Part shown: piece by piece, positions 22,037-32,115 of the stretch
Numbering within the stretch: the first letter of the stretch is position 1
Layout of the letters: the number at the start of each line of letters is the position of its first letter
Assembly (NCBI GenBank): GCA_025558095.1
Contig: JAIVFI010000014.1
Location: 434,001-498,000, forward strand
Direction of reading: 5' to 3'
Source: Hyaloraphidium curvatum
Lineage: Eukaryota > Monoblepharomycota > Hyaloraphidiomycetes > Hyaloraphidiales > Hyaloraphidiaceae
Length of the DNA: 64,000 bases
Program-made: the position numbers and the translations under genes
Notes under the pieces: model-generated
Told to the model about the DNA's origin: nothing
Database searches by the model: none
The model's input: the letters and a program-made list of their open reading frames with translations, nothing else

Positions 22037-22324
22037 TTTGCGTGCCGTTTCTGCAGGGGGAACGCGGCGGTCAGCGCCTGGCGCCCTTCGCGGGCCGAAC
22101 ACGGCGCGAGACCAGCGCCAGACGTGAATCTGTGTCTGGCGGTGTTCCGGCGCGTCCGTGGAAGCCTGTGGTTGCCTACCTAGCTCGTAAGTCGCGTGCC
22201 AGCCGGATCGAATCGGACGTGACCTGCGGAGGCGCGCGCGCGTTCATCCGCAGACCATCAATCGGAATCCCCCACCCACGGCCACCTGAACGGCAGAGAG
22301 GCTGCGAGGTTTCGAGGTGAGAAT

Positions 22325-22965
22325 ATGAAAGCCAAGGAGTTGATGGCGCGGAAGTCGAGGACGGATGAACCCTACAATCCAACTCCTATTCGGACGGCAT
22401 GGAGTCGGACGATGCGGAAATCTTCAATCACCTTGGAGAACTGACCTTGTTCGCCGCGTTCTGGCGTTGGCTTGATGTTTTGCTTCTTGATTCTGACTTA
22501 CCGCCCCGCGTTTAGGACGAGTCGAGGTGAGCAGACGATGGTGGATTGGGGACGCGTCGAAGACGACAAAAAGAGACCACAACATTCGGAACGCACCGTG
22601 TCGACGAAACTCCGAATATTCAGCCTTGTCTGAGACCTTGGGAAGCTGCGGCGCGCGGCCGTCGGCGGGGCAGTTGCCGGCGCGACCCTTGGCCGCGATC
22701 TGACTCGGGCTACCCTCTCCGTCATCCGTGCCAATCGGTTGCCGCGGCAGACCAACCTTTCGACCTACCTTAATTGTCTGCTCTTGTCTGGAAATCGACT
22801 GCAGGTTTCCTGACCGCTGGAATCAGTTTCGACGGGTACGTTTTCTTAATCAAGATCGCCGAGCGCACGGGCGCGATGAAATCGTATAGACGGGCGGACG
22901 GAAACGCCACGTACAATGGCAGACTCTTCACGGGTCGACAACCATGTCGAATGTCTATATGCTGA
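22325..22965 (+). CDS. Possible small multi-exon gene, unresolved
   Basis: No family is recognised. The stretch between the RNR promoter and the HHH-protein gene holds several intron-like borders: branch TTCTGAC and acceptor GTTTAG at 22515, donor GTGAGC at 22527, acceptor ATTCAG at 22622. Between them are short open segments, one starting at ATG 22399 (MESDDAEIFNHLGEL) and one with a glycine-rich hydrophobic run (AAVGGAVAGATLGRDL) at about 22645-22700 that could be a membrane helix. I could not join them in one frame with confidence, so treat as a candidate only. Confidence 0.25.
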
Positions 22966-23046
22966 CCCGAGAGGCGGCAGTTTGGGAGTCGCGGGCGTAG
23001 TGTCACCGTAACTGATACGACACCCCACGCAGGCGGGACGGGGACG

Positions 23047-24231
23047 ATGGAGTCGGCAGAGGCGTCTCCAGCAAAGAAGCCGGCGGCCTTCTCGGTCTTC
23101 AAGCCGAAGACTGCGCCGCCGACGGAAGCTGCGGCACCGTTGGACCTCTTTGCGAACCGGCACGCTCGGCCTGTGGACGACGTGGACGATCAGACCTACG
23201 CGCAGCTCGCTGGCCGCGAGGCCGATGCCCTGAAGCGGACTGTGAACTTGGACGTCAACGCGGCGTCGGCGTCGGCGTCGGTGTCGGCAGCGACGGTGGC
23301 GGCGCCCGAGCCGGAACCGATCCCCGTATGGGACAACGAATACGGTCCCTACGACGATCCCAACCTGCTGCTGGTGGACATTCTGAAGCAGTTGGCGCAC
23401 GACGGGTTCGAGCAGGCCAAATTCGACGCCAACGCGCGCTACCCGGCCATGTCGTACCAGAAGGCGGCGGCCAACATCCACGGGTGGCACGAACGGATCA
23501 CGAGCGGCAAGAAGGCAGTCAAGGACATTGACGGCGTCGGCAAGGGGATCGGCGAAAAGATCGACCGCATCCTCAAGGACAAATCGTACACCAACAAGGA
23601 GGGCAAGACCTACCACCCGCTGGGCAACATCCGGCCGAAACAGGAGGAGGAAATGGAGAAGCAGCGCATCAAAGAGGAAAAGGAAGCGGAGAAGCAGGCC
23701 GCAAAAGAGCAGAAACGGCTGGAGCGGGAGGCCCTCAAGGCCGAGAAGGCAGCTTCGAAACCGGCATCGAAGCGACGGAAGCAGGCCGAGTTTGCCTCCG
23801 ACGACGACACCAAATCGCCGGTGAAGAAGGAAGCCGCCAAGGTGAAGGAGGAAAAGGCCGCGGTCAAGGCGGAACCCGGGATCAAGACCGAACCCGGAGC
23901 CAAAGACGTGCAGGTCAAGCTCGAGCACGTCAAGCAGGAGTCTCCGTCGGTCAAGGTGAAGGACGAGAAGCCTGCAGTCAAGGCGGAACCCAAGGAGACG
24001 AAGTCCACTCCGAAGAAGCGAGCTGCCGCGACGAAGGCTGCCGCCGCGAAACGGAAGCGCCGCGCGGTGGTCTCGAGCGACGAGGATTCCGAGGCCGAGC
24101 CATCGGCGTCCGAGCCGTCGGAATCCGAGGCCGAAAGCTCGTTCGCGGAGTCGGAATCCGACTCGGACGCACCGCGGAAGAAGAAGGGCAAGGGCGCGGA
24201 GAGGAAGTTGAAGGGGAGGGGAAGGAAGTGA
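23047..24231 (+). CDS. HHH-domain nuclear protein (pol beta-like 8-kDa domain)
   Basis: Intronless, 394 residues. Residues about 95-185 form a helix-hairpin-helix domain of the pol beta/TdT N-terminal (HHH_8) type: LLVDILKQLAHDGFEQAKFD, YPAMSYQKAAANIHG and the hairpin VKDIDGVGKGIGEKIDRIL. No nucleotidyltransferase domain follows; instead the rest is a Lys/Glu-rich charged region with repeated VKAEPG/VKTEPG-like pieces, then an acidic Ser-rich tail and a basic C-terminus (KGRGRK). It therefore looks like a DNA-binding nuclear protein built on a pol X-like HHH module rather than a polymerase. The Met codon at 23047 directly follows an acceptor-like CGCAGG, so a 5' UTR intron is possible. Confidence 0.72.
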   Translation: MESAEASPAKKPAAFSVFKPKTAPPTEAAAPLDLFANRHARPVDDVDDQTYAQLAGREADALKRTVNLDVNAASASASVSAATVAAPEPEPIPVWDNEYGPYDDPNLLLVDILKQLAHDGFEQAKFDANARYPAMSYQKAAANIHGWHERITSGKKAVKDIDGVGKGIGEKIDRILKDKSYTNKEGKTYHPLGNIRPKQEEEMEKQRIKEEKEAEKQAAKEQKRLEREALKAEKAASKPASKRRKQAEFASDDDTKSPVKKEAAKVKEEKAAVKAEPGIKTEPGAKDVQVKLEHVKQESPSVKVKDEKPAVKAEPKETKSTPKKRAAATKAAAAKRKRRAVVSSDEDSEAEPSASEPSESEAESSFAESESDSDAPRKKKGKGAERKLKGRGRK

Positions 24232-24364
24232 ACATGTCTGAAGTTTGCTCATCTGATGATCTCTTTCCATCATTGCTTTGTAGTTGTAATCCAATTAGGT
24301 TGACATAGTGAATCGAACGAAAAGTAGGCAAGAGAATGATGTCATCCAATATCGAACCCAGCAA

Positions 24365-26578
24365 TCACTGCTCTGACGGACCGGACGGAGCCTCTGCCGG
24401 CCTCTGCTGCCCCAAGTGGGCGTCACGCTCGCGTTCCAGCTCCGCAACGCGCCGCCGCTGCTTCGCGTACTCCTCCTTGAGCGCCGCCATCTCGTCCAGC
24501 ATGAGATCGTACGTCTGCTCCAGCGAGGAGGCCGCGGTCTCGACGGACGGCGCCCTCCCCACCGACGCCGCGTCGCCTTCACGGTCCCGAGCAAAGGCAG
24601 GCTCCGCGACCGCCTCGACCGCACCGTCCACGCTCCGCGTCAGCACCTCCACCTGCCCCAGCGCCGCCTCCCTCCCCGCCTGCGCCTCGGCCAGCCGCAG
24701 CTGCAGGTCCTTGATCCGATCGCGGGCCTTAGACAGCTCCAACAGCGCTGCCGACCTTCCCAGCTCGGACTCCTGCAGCCGCATTCCGCTGCGCTGGGCC
24801 TCCAGCGCCGCGTGGCGCTCCTGCGTCTCGGCGACCTGGATCAGCCGATCCCGCTGTGACTCGAGCTTTCGCACCGCCGCCTCGGTCGCCGCGAGACGGT
24901 CCTTGGCGTCGGCGGCTTCCCGCTCGAACGCCAGCGCGCGCTCCTGCAGCGCCGAGATGAGGCCCCGGGCGCCGGCCAGCTCGAGCTCCGCCTCCTTCAC
25001 CCGGAGGGCGCCCTCCTCGGCCCGGTCCCGGGCGGCTTTTGCCTCGGCTCTCGCGGATTCCAGCTCCGCGCCGAGCCGCGCGATGTCGGCCGCAACGCTG
25101 GTCCACTCGGCCTGCGCCGAGGCCAGTACGTCGCGGAGAGATGTGAGGTCCGCAGCGGCCGCGTCGGCGCGCGACTGCAGGGTCGCGTTGGATGCATGGG
25201 CGGCGTCCAGGGCAGCGCGGAGCTCCGAGGCTTCAGTCCCGCCCGCAACAAAAGACCCGGCGACCGGCGTCGGGTGTTGCACGTTCTCCAGCTCCGCGAT
25301 CCTGGCCTCGAGCCTCGCCTTCTCCCCAGCGGCGGCCTCCAGCTTCTCGCCGGCCCTTTCCAGCTCGACCCGCAGCTTGGCCTCCCTCGCGGCCCGTTCC
25401 GCAATCTGCGTCCGGTGCAGCTCGCGGGCTTCCTCCATCGCACGGCGCAGCGACGCCGCCTCCCTGTCCGCCGACATGCGGAGCTCGCCCTTTTCCGCGC
25501 GGGACTCGGCTGACGCCGAGCGCAGGTGCTCGCACTCGGCCAGCGAGGCTGCGAGGCGGGATTCCAGGTCGCCGATCCGAGCTTCCAGCTCCGCGATCCG
25601 CAGCGAGGCCTCGTCCGCGGCGGCCCGCATCTCGGCCGCCGCTCGGGCGCCGGCGTCGGCCTCTTCCCTCGCCCTGGCGGCTTCCTCCCCCGCGCGGGCG
25701 AGGGCTTCGCGCGTCCGCTGGAGGTTGGCGCTCAACAGCTCGGCGCGGAGCTTGTCCTCCATGCCTGCACGGCGCGCGGCGTCAAGCTCCTCGTCCTTCT
25801 TTGCGAGGCGGGCTTCGGTGTCCGCCAGGGCGGTCTCGGTTTCGGCGCGGAGGCCGGCCTCGACGGCCAAATCGGCGCCGAGATCCCTGCACCGCCCGTC
25901 GAGCTCCGCGAGCCTCGCTTCCAGGTCCGTCTTGCCGGCCTCCAGCTCCGCGACGGCCAGCTCCAGGTTTGTCCGCTCGCCCTCGGCCGCGACGGCCCTG
26001 GCCTCGGCCTCGGCGGCCCGCTCCCGCGCCTTGCGCCAGCCGTCGACGGCCCTTTCGTGGCGCTGCACGGCGTCTGCCAGCTTGGCGCCCATCTGGTCAG
26101 CCTCGGCGAGCAGCTTGGTCCGCGACCGCAGCACGGAAAGTTCGCCCGACAGCCGGTTGACCACCGGGCCGGCGGCGTGCGGCAGGTTGTCGAATAGAGT
26201 CGCGAGCACCCGCGGGTTCAGCGAGGCAAACAGGCCCGAGTCGGCCAAGAGTGCCGTGAGGCGGGTCGCGACGCCCAGCGTCGCCTCGAGCCGCGCGTCG
26301 ACGGCGTCCTTGTCGCGCTGCAGCTCGGCATTCCGCCCGCGCAGCGCGTCCGCCTCGTCGCGCAGCTTGCCGTGCGCATTCGCGAGGCGCCGCAACCGTG
26401 CGGAGAGGTCCGCCTCGGCGGGCGTCGCAGAGGGGGACGGGGGAGTCGGCGGCGTCGGCGGCACCCGCGACGGCGATCCCGGGCGGGTCGGCGGCCGCGA
26501 AGACGGCGCCGATCGCGGGCCCGGCGGCGGCACGGCTCGGCGGGCCCCGCCCGGGGGCGTGCGCGGCGGGGGATTCAT
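24365..26578 (-). CDS. Long coiled-coil protein, function unknown
   Basis: Single exon, 737 residues. The first 55 residues are Pro/Arg-rich and probably disordered. From about residue 60 to 710 the protein is an almost unbroken heptad coiled coil (runs such as ELEARIGDLESRLAASL and AELRAALDAAHASNATLQ) with Ala, Glu, Leu and Arg dominating and a short break around residues 120-150 (LFASLNPRVLATLFDNLPHA). No motor, membrane or other domain is seen. It could be a cytoskeletal, centrosomal/basal-body or Golgi scaffold; sequence alone cannot decide. The plus-strand 750-residue ORF over the same DNA is Ser/Ala-rich and is judged a shadow. Its start is 273 bp from the divergent SDR gene. Confidence 0.78.
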   Translation of the reverse strand: MNPPPRTPPGGARRAVPPPGPRSAPSSRPPTRPGSPSRVPPTPPTPPSPSATPAEADLSARLRRLANAHGKLRDEADALRGRNAELQRDKDAVDARLEATLGVATRLTALLADSGLFASLNPRVLATLFDNLPHAAGPVVNRLSGELSVLRSRTKLLAEADQMGAKLADAVQRHERAVDGWRKARERAAEAEARAVAAEGERTNLELAVAELEAGKTDLEARLAELDGRCRDLGADLAVEAGLRAETETALADTEARLAKKDEELDAARRAGMEDKLRAELLSANLQRTREALARAGEEAARAREEADAGARAAAEMRAAADEASLRIAELEARIGDLESRLAASLAECEHLRSASAESRAEKGELRMSADREAASLRRAMEEARELHRTQIAERAAREAKLRVELERAGEKLEAAAGEKARLEARIAELENVQHPTPVAGSFVAGGTEASELRAALDAAHASNATLQSRADAAAADLTSLRDVLASAQAEWTSVAADIARLGAELESARAEAKAARDRAEEGALRVKEAELELAGARGLISALQERALAFEREAADAKDRLAATEAAVRKLESQRDRLIQVAETQERHAALEAQRSGMRLQESELGRSAALLELSKARDRIKDLQLRLAEAQAGREAALGQVEVLTRSVDGAVEAVAEPAFARDREGDAASVGRAPSVETAASSLEQTYDLMLDEMAALKEEYAKQRRRVAELERERDAHLGQQRPAEAPSGPSEQ

Positions 26579-26851
26579 TGTGTTGTGACTGTTTGGACAG
26601 TAGTACAGTCACTGCTGGAACTTGTCCAGGGGACGCCCTGATCCGGGATGTAGATGTGCGTAAGCACCTGGCAGATTGCTTGTTGTACCTTCAGAGTCAG
26701 CAGGGCCGGCGTTGCGAGCTCTCCCGGGCGGGATTGATCGGGTCTTGATGACTTCATACCGCCCATCGCCAACAGTCCCGCCGGTCACGTCACGTTCCGC
26801 GTGCTGCACCAGTCGCGCCTCCTCCATCTCCCTTCCCACGCCGAGGACATA

Positions 26852-27836
26852 ATGGCCATGAAGGGACGCGTTGCGCTCGTGACGGGCGCCACCGAGCCCG
26901 AGGTGCGCCGTTCCCCTCCTTTGCAACGCTTGTTTCCCACGCGCTTCGTTGCAGGGCATCGGCCTCGCCATCGTCGAGCGGCTGCTGAAAGAGGGCACAA
27001 AGGTGATGATTTCCAATCGGAGCTCCGATTTGGGCGAGACGGTTGTCGCGGACCTCAAGGCCAAGCACGCCGGAGCCGAGGTCGCTTTCGCGCGGATGGA
27101 CCTCGAGGACCACGCGTCCATCGTCGCGGCCTACGAGGCGGCCGAGTCGGCCTTCGGACCCGTGGACATCGTGGTCGCCAACGCGGGGTTCATCACGGAG
27201 ACGTCGGCCGCGAACCTTCTTGATGGAAAGTACGATGCCTTTGTGCGCGGGATCCACGGGCACCTCTCGGGGACCATGCTGCTAGGGAACCTCGCGGCAT
27301 CGCGGTGGCTGAAGGACGACCGCGCGGGGGTGTTCATCGTGACCTCCTCCGTCGGAGGGATGCACGGATACTTTGACGTTTCGTTCGCACACACCGACAC
27401 CACCTGTGGGTTTCGGATTGCCGCGAATCCGCGTTCCCGTTGAAACCGACGCCCCCCAGACCCGGTCGTCAAGGCCGGCCAGATCCAGTACGTCGCGCAG
27501 ATGCAGCGCCTCGTGGACGGCATCGCCAAGGACAAGGGCGCGGCCCCCTCAAAGATCCGCTTCGCCTGCATCGCCCCGGGCCCCGTGTTCACGCGCATGT
27601 GGCAGGGCGTGGCAAAGACCCCCGAGGAGGTGATCAAGTTTCTCGGGCCGGACATGCTGGACCAGTTCGGGGGTGGGTTCACCCCCATGGAGGATTTGGT
27701 GGACGCGTACGTGCGGTGCATCGAGGACGACGGGGTGAGGGGCAAGACGTTTTCCGTGTCGGGGCCGGGCGGGGAGGCAAAGGAGTTCCCGAAAGGGTTC
27801 GACCTGGCCGAATACGTTTCTCGCGCGAAGCCCTGA
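26852..27836 (+). CDS. Short-chain dehydrogenase/reductase (classical SDR)
   Basis: 292-residue NAD(P)-dependent oxidoreductase; exons 26852-26902, 26955-27405 and 27460-27836 (introns 52 and 54 bp). The cofactor-binding start VALVTGATEPEGIGLA is joined over intron 1 and has two residues more than the usual TGxxxGIG spacing. NAG is present in IVVANAGF and the catalytic Ser in IVTSSVGG. The active-site YxxxK is made by splicing at intron 2: DTTYPVVKAG. PGPVFTRMW is the usual post-active-site loop. Asn-Arg-Ser after beta-2 (SNRSSD) suggests NADP preference. Substrate unknown. If exon 2 is read through, the active-site Lys is lost, which supports the intron. Confidence 0.87.
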
Positions 27837-27948
27837 TGGGGCTACGGGAGCGGACGGGACTTTGCGATCGCCATCAAGAGCGACCCGATGGGGCTGTCTA
27901 GCAGTTCATCGGTCGATGTATGGAAACCATGCACCCGTCATCGCCATC

Positions 27949-29118
27949 TCACCCGACGCTCCACCCGCCGCACGCCACGCGCTGTCCCGGCGCCCGCACC
28001 GAGTGCTTGACCACCGGCGCCGCCATTCCCTCGGCGTAGTACCCGACCACCATGCTGGGCGTGGAATGGCACCACCACAGCTCCGCCGGCCGCCCGTCCG
28101 CGGGTACCCTGGCGAGCACAAGACCCGCCTCGCGGTCCCCTTCTGGCACCGACGCCTGGATGAAGGGCGAGCGGAGGAACGCCTCCCCGAACGCGCGCGG
28201 GATGCTCTCCCACGGCCCCTCCTCGTCCTCCCCCGCAGAACCGGCCCGCAGCATCGCCGCCGCCATCTCCCTCGCCAGCGACGTCCGCACGATCTGCTCC
28301 CCCCTCCCGCTGGTCGACGCCGCCGCGCCGTCCCGCCCGCCGCCGGGGTCCGAGGCCCACGCGCCGCAGCCGAACAGGGCGGCGTGGCCAACGCGGCCGG
28401 GGACCTTGAGCGCGGGGCCGCCGGAGGAGGAGGCGGCGCAGAGGCGGCCCGAGACGTGGGAGATGGCGCCGACCGTGTCCGAGGGCCGGCCGTCGTCGTC
28501 CGCTCCGTTGTCGGGCGCATCCTCAGCCCTTCCACGATTCGGTTCCCCGTTTCCGGTCCCGTTCGCATGTCCCTGGGCCGCCAGCAGTCCCAAATAGCTC
28601 CGCATGCTCCTCTTCCACGACCTCTCCGCCTTCTCCGTGGCCAAACCTCCCGGGTCGGGCTCCTCCTCCCCGCCCTCGTCCCTCGCCCTCTTCCTCGAAC
28701 ACACGCCGACCCCTGCATTCTTCGCCATCTCCCACGCGCCCCGCCCGCACACGACCAGCGGCGCGGCCCGCACGCCGTCGGGCATGGTGCCGCCCTCCCC
28801 GGCCCGCAGCAGCGCGGCGGCGGCGCGCACGGGGTTGGCGATGCCCTCGGCGGCCGCGACCCCTCCGAACTCCCCGCTGCCTGCCATCACCGAGGCGTCG
28901 CACTCTGCCGTGCCGCGCATGCTGAGATTGCTCCCGCGGCCGGCGTTCGTTGCCTCGTCGTCCTCCATGCTGCACACCGCGCGGAGACACGCCTCGAGCG
29001 CGTCGGGGGCCGGCAGCGCGGCGAGGCAAGCGGCGCGGAGGGCCGTGAGGTGCGATGCGAGCGTCGACGGCGGGTGCGTGCCGGCGCCGGCGTGGACGAG
29101 GATGAAGTTCGGCGCCAT
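27949..29118 (-). CDS. TASP1: Taspase 1-like threonine aspartase (Ntn hydrolase)
   Basis: Intronless, 389 residues. The family folds as a proenzyme that cleaves itself before a Thr, which then becomes the nucleophile. Here T215 lies in PSDTVGAIS, and the segment SSSGGPALKVPGRVGHAALF matches the taspase core (SSGGLALKHPGRVG type). The alpha part has LVHAGAGTHPPS and TNAGRGSNL, shared with type 2 asparaginases, and a long variable insert before T215, as in taspases. Taspase cleaves nuclear regulators after Asp in animals; the substrate in fungi is unknown. A plain isoaspartyl aminopeptidase/asparaginase is the alternative, less favoured because of the PGRVG motif. It shares a roughly 475-bp upstream region with fibrillarin. 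Confidence 0.83.
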   Translation of the reverse strand: MAPNFILVHAGAGTHPPSTLASHLTALRAACLAALPAPDALEACLRAVCSMEDDEATNAGRGSNLSMRGTAECDASVMAGSGEFGGVAAAEGIANPVRAAAALLRAGEGGTMPDGVRAAPLVVCGRGAWEMAKNAGVGVCSRKRARDEGGEEEPDPGGLATEKAERSWKRSMRSYLGLLAAQGHANGTGNGEPNRGRAEDAPDNGADDDGRPSDTVGAISHVSGRLCAASSSGGPALKVPGRVGHAALFGCGAWASDPGGGRDGAAASTSGRGEQIVRTSLAREMAAAMLRAGSAGEDEEGPWESIPRAFGEAFLRSPFIQASVPEGDREAGLVLARVPADGRPAELWWCHSTPSMVVGYYAEGMAAPVVKHSVRAPGQRVACGGWSVG

Positions 29119-29270
29119 TCTGGCCCAGGGGGAAGTTTTGTTCAGAAAGAGGGGGTCCGCGGTCCCAGAGTCCGAATACAGTACTGTCGGCAGAGGGACA
29201 CGCTGGGCCGATCAGCTGCATTGCCTGCAGTTTCAGGCAACTTGAAAGATCGAAGAGCAAAATACCCTAG

Positions 29271-29300
29271 CCGGACGGATGGATGGATGGACTGGATGCG
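29271..29300 (+). repeat. Short GGAT microsatellite
   Basis: Degenerate (GGAT)n run of about 30 bp in the shared upstream region of the taspase-like and fibrillarin genes; no other feature is seen in that 475-bp interval. Confidence 0.7.
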
Positions 29301-29593
29301 GGGCCTGCTGCTATCAACGCGCTCTCCTCAAGCCAAAGGTTTCTGACCAGCATCACGGGTGCCCGGCGTCTTCGTTTCTTGTACTTGATAGACAGCTTGG
29401 ATTCACCGCAGAAGGAGCTCTGTATGGGATGCCAGGCTGTCCATCGAGCAGTTCGGCGTCCAGGGGGGCGGCGGCAGGCAAGCGTCGGTCAAAACAAAGC
29501 GAGAAACTACTTGCGGTCCATCGCTGCCCACCGGCAGCCAGCGCCGCATCAGTCTCACAATGTGTAAGCTTTGGCCGGGCAGCAGCTCGCGCG

Positions 29594-30898
29594 ATGGCGG
29601 GACCAACCCGTTTCTCGGCAGTCCGGGGCGGCGGGCGAGGCGGCGGCGACCGCGGGGGCCGCGGCGGCGGGCGCGGGTTCGGCCGCGGGTCGCCCGGCGG
29701 CGGCGGACGCGGCGGGCGCGGCGGGTCGCCCGGCGGGCGCGGAGGATTCGGCGCGCGCGGCGGCGGCGTGGGCGGCAGAGGTGGGTCTGCGGGCGAGGAC
29801 TATGGTGCACGCCTGACGTCTTCGCGCCAACGCTGCACGCAATCGCTTGCTTTTGCACAGGAGGCGGGCGCGGCAGGGGCGGTGGGCGCGGCGCCCCCCG
29901 CGGGCGGGGCAGGGGCGGCGGCAGGGGCGGCGGCGCAAAGGTGGTCATCGAGCCGCACCGGCACGAGGGCGTGTTCGTCGCGCGCGGCAAAGAGGACCTG
30001 CTCGTCACCAAGAACATCGTGCCCGGGGAGAGCGTCTACGGCGAGAAGCGGATCAGCGTCGAGGTGGGATCCGGCGGGTTGCCCTACACACGCACCGGCT
30101 CACGCCATTACGCTTCAAAGAACGCGGACGCTACCAAGACCGAGTACCGCGTCTGGAACCCGTTCCGCTCGAAGCTCGCCGCGGGCATCCTCGGCGGCCT
30201 CGACAGCATCTGGATCAAGCCCGGCGACAGGGTCCTGTACCTCGGAGCCGCGAGCGGCACGTCCGTCAGCCACGTCGCGGACATCGTCGGCCCCGTGAGC
30301 CTTTCCTGACATGACATTCTTCTTTGAACCCTGACCGGCCGGCGTTTGCAGACCGGCCTCGTCTATGCCGTCGAGTTCTCGCACCGCTCCGGCCGCGACC
30401 TCATCAACGTGGCCAAGAAGCGGACCAACGTCATCCCCATCATCGAGGACGCGCGGCATCCCCAGAAGTACCGCATGCTCGTCGGCATGGTGGACACGGT
30501 GTTTGCGGACGTGGCGCAGCCGGACCAGGCCCGCATCATCGCCATGAACGCGCACATGTTCCTCAAGCAGGGCGGACACATCGTCATCAGCATCAAGGTA
30601 TTTGGCGTGTTACGTTACAATACTGCGATTTGGTTGTCCCTGACGGCGTTGGGCCGTCTCGCCAGGCCAACTGCATCGACTCGACCGTCGACGCCTCGGT
30701 GGTCTTTGCCAAGGAGGTCAAGAAGCTCCAGGAGGAGAAGATCAAGCCCCGGGAGCAGCTGACCCTGGAGCCGTACGAGAGGGACCACGCGATCGTGGTC
30801 GGCGAGGTGCGTCGTCCTCCTTGCTCCGCCGGCCGCTCCGGCTGACGCAGGCATCGCTCCAGTACCGGGCGGCGCCGAAGAAGAAGAAGGAGGATTAA
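29594..30898 (+). CDS. NOP1: Fibrillarin (rRNA 2'-O-methyltransferase, box C/D snoRNP)
   Basis: 328 residues, the family length; exons 29594-29780, 29861-30063, 30121-30294, 30352-30597, 30666-30806 and 30863-30898. An N-terminal GAR domain (Gly/Arg-rich, about residues 10-85) spans exon 1 and the start of exon 2. Then come [29 protein letters not shown], the SAM motif [28 protein letters not shown] across intron 3, [25 protein letters not shown] and [12 protein letters not shown]. The 57-bp intron 2 (30064-30120) is a multiple of three and open, so it could be read through; removing it restores the family alignment. It acts in the nucleolus on pre-rRNA. Confidence 0.95.
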
Positions 30899-30989
30899 GG
30901 ATCTGGGTCTTTTCGTATTGTACACATTGATTGAGCGCTGGATCTACCATCGGACTTCGAGACGTCTCCCAACGATCGTCCGATAGTGC

Positions 30990-31928
30990 ATGTTTACTGC
31001 CTCTAACCGGCTCCTCGCGATTCGGACAGCCATGGGCTCCAAGCTCTCCTCCTCTCCTTCCTCGACGTCCGCCCGCGAAGATCGGCTCCTTGCCGAGGTC
31101 GCGCAGCTCTCCTCGGCTTTGACAGCGCGGCCCTCGCCGTCGCTGCTCGTGGAGCGCGGCATGGCCCGGTTCCGCCTCGCGCAGGTCGACGAGTCGATCT
31201 CGGACTTTGACGCCGCGCTGGCGATGGACCCCCGCATCGAACCTAGGCTGTGGCAGAGGGCATTGTCGCTGTACTACGTGGAGAGGTTCGCGGAAGGGGC
31301 GGCGCAGTTCGAAGTGGACCTCCGCGTCAATGCGCACGACGCCGGTGGGGATGCTGGCCCATAACGGCGACGAACGGATATCTTACCATCACCTGGATCG
31401 CTTCCCCCATCACCTGGATCCGTTCACGGGGGCAGAGGAGACGCTGTGGAGGTACCTGTGCCTGGCGAGGGTGCACGGCCCGGAATCGCCGCAAAGCAGG
31501 GCCGTGCTCGAGGACGAGAAGCAGATTTCCAATCAGGACCCCCGGGATTACATGCGGCAGATCTATTCCTGTTACCTGGGGCGATCGACTCCGGAAGACG
31601 TGCGTGCCTTTCCTCGACGTGCGCCGCTCACCCACTGACCGATCCCCAGCTCGTCGCATCTGCATCACCCCCGTCGAGGGCATCCTTCTACATCAGGCTG
31701 TACGCCGGGCTCCTTGCCGAGGTGCGGAACGACGCTGCGGCGGCCAGGAAGCACATCGTCTCGGCGGTGGCGGATCACCGGCTGCAGGACTACATGTGGG
31801 TCCATCGGACCCGCGGGTCACGTTGTTCGGACGATTTTCTGACAGCGCATCGCAGGTGGGACCTGGCATGGGTGCACCGGAAGCTGCGGGGATGGGAATC
31901 ATCGGGCGATGGCTCGCAGTCGCTGTAG
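30990..31928 (+). CDS. TPR-like repeat protein, unknown function
   Basis: 245 residues; exons 30990-31344, 31436-31599, 31650-31795 and 31856-31928. Exon 1 has two TPR-like helical hairpins (LVERGMARFRLAQVDESISD FDAAL type, then LYYVERFAEGAAQFEVDL). Joining exon 2 gives EETLWRYLCLARVHGP, a pattern seen in small NlpI-like TPR proteins of algae and oomycetes. Exon 3 has another helix pair (YAGLLAEVRNDAAAARKHI), exon 4 the end DLAWVHRKLRGW. An ATG at 31032 is an alternative start. Intron 1 contains a duplicated ATCACCTGGATC. Likely a protein-interaction adaptor; no partner can be named. Confidence 0.7.
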
Positions 31929-32115
31929 CTTCCCTGCCGTCGGTGCACGTCGATACCCTGGTTGAGTGCGGAATGCCCATCCACGGTTGCAGGAGCTGAA
32001 GATGGTGTCGATCACGGCCAGTCCGGGTACCGGAAAAAGGTCGTCGCGAAAAGTCTTTCCGACGGGTTCCGATGACCAAGCCCACGGCTCATCTCAAAAC
32101 TTGGTCCCAGGATTT

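Noticed and set aside
24336-26588. Plus-strand 750-codon ORF
   Set aside because: Ser/Ala/Arg-only composition; the opposite strand encodes a regular heptad coiled coil with a good ATG.
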